Below, piece by piece: positions 6,652 to 9,810 of a DNA stretch of 9,810 nucleotides. The position numbers and the translations under genes were made by a program. The notes under the pieces were generated by a model. It saw only the letters and a list, made by a program, of their open reading frames with translations, was not told the DNA's origin and searched no databases. The DNA is from Bacteroidota bacterium (GTDB taxonomy: Bacteria; Bacteroidota; Bacteroidia; Flavobacteriales; Flavobacteriaceae). Each line of letters opens with the position of its first letter. Positions within the stretch are counted from its first letter, which is position 1. The stretch covers positions 1-9,810 of the forward strand of contig JAJRPL010000438.1 in the NCBI GenBank assembly GCA_024280815.1. The letters run 5' to 3'.

Positions 6652-6942
6652 TTAAATATTGCTATAAAAATCTATACTATCTCCGTCAGCTAATTCAATA
6701 ACAGCTTTTTTATACGCTCCTATTTTACCTATAACAACACCTCTTTTAGTGTTTTTTGTACTACGCTTAACAGGATAAACCATAGTATTTACATTCTTAA
6801 CAGAAACACCATATGTTTTTTCTACAGCTTCTTTGATTTCAATCTTGTTTGCACCTTTATCAACTCTAAAAGTAAATCTATTATGCAATTCACTCAAGTC
6901 ATTTGCTTTCTCTGTAATAATAGGTTTTATTAAAATACTCAT
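6652..6942 (-). CDS. rplW: 50S ribosomal protein L23
   Basis: L23 is a tunnel-exit protein that docks trigger factor and SRP. I start it at the ATG at 6942, giving 96 residues that begin MSILIKPIITEKANDL, matching the family start and length. A further in-frame ATG at 6969 would add nine residues (MNQILASNI) and overlap the end of rplD by 23 bases, so I do not use it. The fold runs from the IITEKA motif through EIKEAVEKTYGVSVKNVNTM (residues 35-54) and a basic loop KRSTKNTKRG to the end. It starts 4 nt after the rplD stop and ends 11 nt before rplB. Confidence 0.96.
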   Translation of the reverse strand: MSILIKPIITEKANDLSELHNRFTFRVDKGANKIEIKEAVEKTYGVSVKNVNTMVYPVKRSTKNTKRGVVIGKIGAYKKAVIELADGDSIDFYSNI

Positions 6943-6946
6943 AATA

Positions 6947-7576
6947 TTACTTGCTAAGATTTGATTCAACTTCTTCTACACTCGCTTCAGACATTACAAT
7001 AATATTTGCATTAAGCGTATTGTAAGTATTTAATCTTGAGGCGTTTATGACATTTGTACCTTTCAAATTACGTGAGGACAAATATACATTTTTATTTGAA
7101 GCCTCCAACACAAACAGCGACTTTTTATTATTTAACTCTAAAGCCTTTAAAACTTCAATGAAATTCTTAGTTTTTGGAGTGTCAAAATCAAACTTTTCAA
7201 GTACAATAATACTATCACCTTTTGCTTTCATAGCTAAAGCTGATTGCCTTGCCAAACGTTTTAAATTTTTATTTAATTTAAAACCATAATTTCTAGGTCT
7301 TGGTCCAAAAACTCTACCACCACCTCTAAAAATAGGAGATTTAATACTACCCGCACGAGCAGTACCTGTACCTTTTTGTTTTTTGATTTTTCGGGTACTC
7401 CCCTTGATATCAGCTCTTTCTTTAGCCTTATGAGTACCTTGTCTTTTGTTTGCTAAATGTTGCTTTACATCTAAATAAACAGCATGTTTATTTGGCTCTA
7501 TAGCAAAGATAGCGTCTGAAAGTTCAACATTTCTTCCAGTCTTTTTTCCTTTAATATCTACAACAGCTACTTTCAT
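6947..7576 (-). CDS. rplD: 50S ribosomal protein L4
   Basis: L4 binds 23S domain I; its long loop reaches the tunnel constriction beside L22. In E. coli it also represses the S10 operon through the leader RNA upstream of rpsJ; whether it does so here is unknown. The protein has 209 residues. It begins MKVAVVDIKGKKTGRNVELS. The extended loop is at about 42-98 and includes RKIKKQKGTGTARAGSIKSP (62-81) and FRGGGRVFGPRPRNY (83-97). The globular C-terminal part is less conserved. Its ATG overlaps the rplC stop codon by one base (TAATG at 7574-7578 on the transcript), so translation of the two is probably coupled. Confidence 0.98.
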   Translation of the reverse strand: MKVAVVDIKGKKTGRNVELSDAIFAIEPNKHAVYLDVKQHLANKRQGTHKAKERADIKGSTRKIKKQKGTGTARAGSIKSPIFRGGGRVFGPRPRNYGFKLNKNLKRLARQSALAMKAKGDSIIVLEKFDFDTPKTKNFIEVLKALELNNKKSLFVLEASNKNVYLSSRNLKGTNVINASRLNTYNTLNANIIVMSEASVEEVESNLSK

Positions 7577-8193
7577 TATTTCTGAATAGTTATGTAAGAA
7601 TTTTTATGACCAGGAACTGCACCTTTTATCACTAAAAGATTTTTTTCTGGAATTACTTTTAAAACTCTTAAGTTTTGAACTTTAATTTTTTCACCACCCA
7701 TTCTACCTGCCATTCTCATTCCTTTAAACACTCTTGCAGGATATGAAGCAGCACCAATAGAACCAGGAGCTCTTAAACGATTATGTTGACCGTGAGTAGC
7801 TTGACCTACACCCGCAAATCCATGACGTTTTACAACACCTTGAAAACCTTTCCCTTTTGAGGTTCCAGCAACATCAACAAATTCACCTTCTTCAAAGTGA
7901 TCTACAGTGATTACATCACCTAATTTGTACTCCTTATCAAAACCTTGAAATTCAACAACACGTTTCTTAGCAGTGGTACCAGCCTTTTTAAAGTGTCCAT
8001 TTAACGCTTTAGTTGTCTGCTTTTCTGCTTTGTCATCGAAACCTAATTGTAAGGCATCATAGCCATCAATTTCTTTGGTTCTGACTTGGGTAACTACACA
8101 AGGACCAACTTGAATAACAGTACAAGGAATATTTTTCCCATTGTCATCAAAAATACTGGTCATTCCGATTTTTTTTCCTATTAACCCAGACAT
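7576..8193 (-). CDS. rplC: 50S ribosomal protein L3
   Basis: L3 is an early assembly protein whose extension reaches the peptidyl transferase centre. The 205-residue protein begins MSGLIGKKIGMTSIFDDNG. The signature is GTSKGKGFQGVVKRHGF (residues 110-126), followed by ATHGQHNRLRAPGSIG (132-147) and the extension RVFKGMRMAGRMGGEKIKVQ (154-173). The position matching E. coli Gln150, which is methylated by PrmB, appears to be alanine (A148 in SIGAAS). This gene is preceded by a 287-nt non-coding gap instead of the short spacing seen elsewhere in the cluster. Two small hairpins lie just upstream of the start. The stop overlaps the rplD start by one base. Confidence 0.98.
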   Translation of the reverse strand: MSGLIGKKIGMTSIFDDNGKNIPCTVIQVGPCVVTQVRTKEIDGYDALQLGFDDKAEKQTTKALNGHFKKAGTTAKKRVVEFQGFDKEYKLGDVITVDHFEEGEFVDVAGTSKGKGFQGVVKRHGFAGVGQATHGQHNRLRAPGSIGAASYPARVFKGMRMAGRMGGEKIKVQNLRVLKVIPEKNLLVIKGAVPGHKNSYITIQK

Positions 8194-8209
8194 TATTAAT
8201 TTAGTTTAT

Positions 8210-8271
8210 GATTTTAGATTTTTAAACCTCTAAAATCTATTTATAATTTACTTTCTGTTGATTTGCAACAG
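8210..8271 (-). promoter_or_regulatory. two-hairpin candidate leader of rplC
   Basis: Two perfect inverted repeats lie 17 to 78 nt upstream of the rplC start. The first is CTGTTG/CAACAG with a 5-nt loop (8255-8260 and 8266-8271). The second is a 9-bp stem GATTTTAGA/TCTAAAATC with a 10-nt loop (8210-8218 and 8229-8237), ending 16 nt before the ATG. Tandem hairpins just ahead of a ribosomal gene resemble autoregulatory leaders, but I do not recognise a described one, and the second stem is AT-rich and weak. L3 or L4 as ligand would be inference. Confidence 0.35.
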
Positions 8272-8288
8272 CACATTTAATTTTATTT

Positions 8289-8330
8289 CAAAAATATAGG
8301 GTCAAAATATTTTAACCCTAAAATATTTTT
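8289..8330 (-). promoter_or_regulatory. AT-rich palindrome: terminator-like and overlapping a promoter-like element
   Basis: The inner stem TAGGGT/ACCCTA (8297-8302 with 8315-8320) continues inward through AAAATATTTT after one mismatch. It continues outward for 7 bp (8290-8296 with 8324-8330) after a 3-base bulge. On the transcript the inner stem is followed by TATTTTTG, a short U-tract, so it could act as a weak terminator or attenuator. The same octamer (8289-8296) matches the Bacteroidota -7 promoter consensus TAnnTTTG. The upstream -33 TTG-type element is poor (TTA about 16 nt upstream). Which role applies, if either, cannot be decided from sequence. Confidence 0.3.
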
Positions 8331-8354
8331 CTCCGTTTTTCCTTCGTCAACTGC

Positions 8355-8388
8355 TCAGGACATGTTAATCCTGAACTTGTTTCAGGAT
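8355..8388. repeat. palindromic repeat with alternative pairing, REP-like
   Basis: ATCCTGAA (8368-8375) and TTCAGGAT (8381-8388) form a perfect 8-bp stem with a 5-nt loop. TCAGGA at 8355-8360 can pair instead with TCCTGA at 8369-8374, so two exclusive folds exist. The core CCTGAACTTGTTTCAGG is, from memory, a dispersed intergenic palindrome in many Flavobacteriaceae genomes. That memory, and any copy elsewhere in this genome, would have to be checked. Confidence 0.5.
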
Positions 8389-8441
8389 CTAATTCAATTC
8401 ATGTTTCAATGTTCTAAAACATAAATTCTTTTTTTCTTCTT

Positions 8442-8467
8442 GAGATTCCCACCTGCGTGGGAATTTC
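8442..8467. repeat. GC-richer palindromic repeat, REP-like
   Basis: ATTCCCAC (8445-8452) and GTGGGAAT (8457-8464) form a perfect 8-bp stem around CTGC. The match extends by two more pairs (8442-8443 with 8466-8467) beyond one mismatch. It stands out from its AT-rich surroundings and resembles the GATTCCC...GGGAAT palindromes I recall scattered between genes in flavobacteria. On the transcript it is followed by an A-rich, not U-rich, stretch, so it is not a standard intrinsic terminator for rpsJ. Confidence 0.5.
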
Positions 8468-8493
8468 GATAAAAGTTTTATTAAACTTTTATC
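8468..8493 (-). promoter_or_regulatory. 11-bp hairpin spanning the rpsJ stop codon
   Basis: GATAAAAGTTT (8468-8478) and AAACTTTTATC (8483-8493) are perfect reverse complements separated by four bases. The rpsJ TAA (8481-8483) lies at the stem-loop junction, so the last codons of rpsJ form one arm. The stem is almost all A/T. It may protect or process the 3' end of the fusA-rpsJ message; there is no U-run suited to an intrinsic terminator directly after it. Confidence 0.45.
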
Positions 8494-8786
8494 TCAACCT
8501 CTACACCACTAGGTAATTCTAGCTTCATCAAAGCATCAATAGTTTTTGACGAAGAGCTATAAATATCTAGTAATCTTTTATAAGAACACAATTGAAATTG
8601 CTCTCTAGATTTTTTATTTACGTGTGGAGAACGTAATACTGTAAATATTTTTTTGTGTGTTGGTAATGGAATTGGGCCATTAACTACAGCACCTGTACTT
8701 TTTACAGTTTTTACAATCTTTTCAGCAGATTTATCTACTAAATTGTAATCGTAAGACTTTAATTTTATTCTAATTTTTTGACTCAT
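8481..8786 (-). CDS. rpsJ: 30S ribosomal protein S10 (NusE)
   Basis: S10 is a 30S head protein and, as NusE, pairs with NusB in antitermination of rRNA transcription. The 101-residue length is standard. It begins MSQKIRIKLKSYDYNLVDKS. The conserved extended loop contains GPIPLPTHKKIFTVLRSPHV (residues 37-56) and NKKSREQFQL (57-66); the C-terminus is LPSGVEVEIKV. The gene starts 18 nt after the fusA stop, with no tuf between them, an arrangement usual in Bacteroidota. Its stop codon lies within an 11-bp hairpin, and a 287-nt gap separates it from rplC. It may thus be transcribed more closely with fusA than with the genes after it. Confidence 0.99.
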   Translation of the reverse strand: MSQKIRIKLKSYDYNLVDKSAEKIVKTVKSTGAVVNGPIPLPTHKKIFTVLRSPHVNKKSREQFQLCSYKRLLDIYSSSSKTIDALMKLELPSGVEVEIKV

Positions 8787-8804
8787 CTTTATCTATTTAG
8801 TAAA

Positions 8805-9810
8805 TTATCCTTGAGCTTTTTTGATTACTTCTTCAGAAATATTTGAAGGCGTTTTTTCATAATGTGAAAATTCCATAGTAGAAGTAGCTCTACCAGAAGA
8901 TAATGTTCTTAATGAAGTAACATACCCGAACATTTCAGATAATGGTACAGTAGCTTTCACTACTTTAGAACCTGCTCTATCAGACATATCGCTTACTTGA
9001 CCTCTTCTTCTGTTTAAATCTCCAACAATATCACCCATGTTTTCTTCAGGTGTTAGTGCTTCTAATTTCATAATTGGCTCCATGATTACTGCACCTGCAG
9101 CTTTTGCTGCAGCTTTATATCCTAATTTTGCTGCCAATTCAAAAGAAAGTGCATCAGAATCTACTGCATGAAATGAACCATCTAATAATGTAATTTTCAT
9201 GCTATCCATTTCATATCCTGCTAAAGGTCCATTTTTCATAGCTGCTTTAAAACCTTTCTCTACAGAAGGAATAAATTCTTTAGGAATACGGCCACCTTTA
9301 ATTTTATCAATAAATTGTAAACCTGTCCCTTCAAAATCTTCATCTACTGGTCCCATTTCAAATACAATATCACCAAACTTACCACGTCCACCAGATTGCT
9401 TTTTATAAGTTTCTCTATGATCTGTCGTTTTAGTTAAAGCTTCTTTATATTCAACTTGTGGCTCACCTTCATTAACTTCTACCTTAAACTCACGTCTTAA
9501 TCTATCCACAATAATATCTAAGTGAAGCTCTCCCATTCCTGAGATTATAGTTTGACCTGAAGCTTCATCAGTTTTTACTTGAAAAGTAGGATCTTCTTCA
9601 GCTAATTTACCTAAAGCCATACCTAGCTTATCAACATCAGCCTTAGTTTTAGGCTCAACTGCAATACCAATTACTGGATCAGGAAAATCCATTGATTCTA
9701 ATATAATAGGATGCTTTTCTGCAGATAATGTATCACCTGTTTTGATACTTTTAAATCCTACAGCTGCTCCAATATCACCAGCTTCTATATAGTCAATTGC
9801 ATTTTGTTTG
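8805..9810 (-). CDS. fusA: elongation factor G (C-terminal part; start outside window)
   Basis: EF-G is the GTPase that drives translocation of tRNA and mRNA and, with RRF, ribosome recycling. Only 334 C-terminal residues are present, of about 700 in the family; the frame stays open to the right edge, and the ATG at 9692 (MDFPDPVIG) is internal. Numbering from the edge, residues 1-39 are the end of domain II (GDIGAAVGFKSIKTGDTL). Domain III follows from 40 with SGMGELHLDII (90-100). Domain IV runs from about 120 to 242 and carries the tip histidine in DGSFHAVDSD (H214, matching E. coli His583). Domain V starts at MEPIMKLE (243) with LNRRRGQVSDM and the final SGRATSTMEFSHYEKTP. The GTP-binding domain lies outside the window. 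It ends 18 nt before rpsJ. Confidence 0.98.
   Translation of the reverse strand, partial: KQNAIDYIEAGDIGAAVGFKSIKTGDTLSAEKHPIILESMDFPDPVIGIAVEPKTKADVDKLGMALGKLAEEDPTFQVKTDEASGQTIISGMGELHLDIIVDRLRREFKVEVNEGEPQVEYKEALTKTTDHRETYKKQSGGRGKFGDIVFEMGPVDEDFEGTGLQFIDKIKGGRIPKEFIPSVEKGFKAAMKNGPLAGYEMDSMKITLLDGSFHAVDSDALSFELAAKLGYKAAAKAAGAVIMEPIMKLEALTPEENMGDIVGDLNRRRGQVSDMSDRAGSKVVKATVPLSEMFGYVTSLRTLSSGRATSTMEFSHYEKTPSNISEEVIKKAQG

Larger units (their letters stand above)
8194..8480 (-). other. 287-nt structured non-coding gap between rpsJ and rplC
   Basis: No protein-coding frame is supported here. Reading in the direction of transcription, the gap contains in order: a hairpin spanning the rpsJ stop (8468-8493), a GC-richer palindrome (8442-8467), a second palindrome with an alternative partner (8355-8388), a long AT palindrome (8290-8330), and two hairpins (8255-8271 and 8210-8237) ahead of rplC. 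Every other spacing in the window is at most 70 nt. The gap is therefore the natural place for an internal promoter, an attenuator or a leader RNA. Only the repeats are seen directly; any function is inferred. Confidence 0.75.

Noticed and set aside
6489..6701. Plus-strand ORF of 70 codons
   Set aside because: Antisense to the start of rplB and the end of rplW; no recognisable protein features.
6943..6969. Longer L23 start (MNQILASNI before MSILIKP)
   Set aside because: It would overlap rplD by 23 bases and exceed the family length; the ATG at 6942 gives the standard N-terminus.
7047..7289. Plus-strand ORF of 80 codons
   Set aside because: Antisense to rplD, with an ordinary length for chance in AT-rich DNA.
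8442..8467. Intrinsic terminator for rpsJ
   Set aside because: The stem is good, but on the transcript it is followed by an A-rich stretch with no U-tract; a repeat or processing role fits better.
8194..8480. CRISPR array or tRNA in the non-coding gap
   Set aside because: The repeats are inverted and differ from one another, with no regular direct repeats and spacers. I see no cloverleaf or T-loop consensus.
8787..8804. Missing tuf between fusA and rpsJ as an unusual deletion
   Set aside because: In Bacteroidota the usual arrangement is fusA directly followed by rpsJ, with tuf elsewhere.
9199..9408. Plus-strand ORF of 69 codons
   Set aside because: Antisense to conserved fusA sequence; its composition follows the fusA codons.

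Overview
The window is a stretch of the S10-spc ribosomal protein superoperon from a bacterium of the phylum Bacteroidota, most likely family Flavobacteriaceae. I base this on four things. The DNA is AT-rich (impression, not counted). The order fusA-rpsJ-rplC has no tuf between fusA and rpsJ. Shine-Dalgarno sequences are almost absent, with A/T-rich leaders before nearly every ATG. The protein sequences have a flavobacterial look, for example the basic N-terminal extension of L22, the Zn-independent S14 and the short L23. I cannot name the genus.

All genes lie on the minus strand, so transcription runs from the right edge (9810) to the left (1). In transcription order: fusA (C-terminal half only), rpsJ (S10), a 287-nt non-coding gap, rplC (L3), rplD (L4), rplW (L23), rplB (L2), rpsS (S19), rplV (L22), rpsC (S3), rplP (L16), rpmC (L29), rpsQ (S17), rplN (L14), rplX (L24), rplE (L5), rpsN (S14, frame broken), a 70-nt gap, rpsH (S8), rplF (L6), rplR (L18) and rpsE (S5, lacking its last few codons at the left edge). 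Apart from the two gaps, neighbouring genes are 2 to 31 nt apart or overlap by 1 nt, so one long polycistronic transcript is expected.

The products assemble into the two ribosomal subunits. S10, S19, S3, S17, S14, S8 and S5 belong to the 30S. L3, L4, L23, L2, L22, L16, L29, L14, L24, L5, L6 and L18 belong to the 50S. EF-G is the translocase that works on the finished ribosome. L4, L22, L23, L24 and L29 line or surround the peptide exit tunnel. S3 and S5 lie at the mRNA entry side, and S10, S14, S3 and S19 form the 30S head.

I found no new enzyme or defence system: the coding content is ordinary core translation machinery. Two places deserve attention. First, rpsN carries a one-base deletion in an A-run, which breaks an essential gene and looks like a sequence error. 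Second, the rpsJ-rplC gap is packed with inverted repeats. They include two GC-richer palindromes that resemble dispersed flavobacterial repeats, a hairpin over the rpsJ stop codon, a terminator- or promoter-like AT palindrome, and two hairpins just before rplC that could form a leader RNA. The 70-nt rpsN-rpsH gap also holds a nested inverted repeat.
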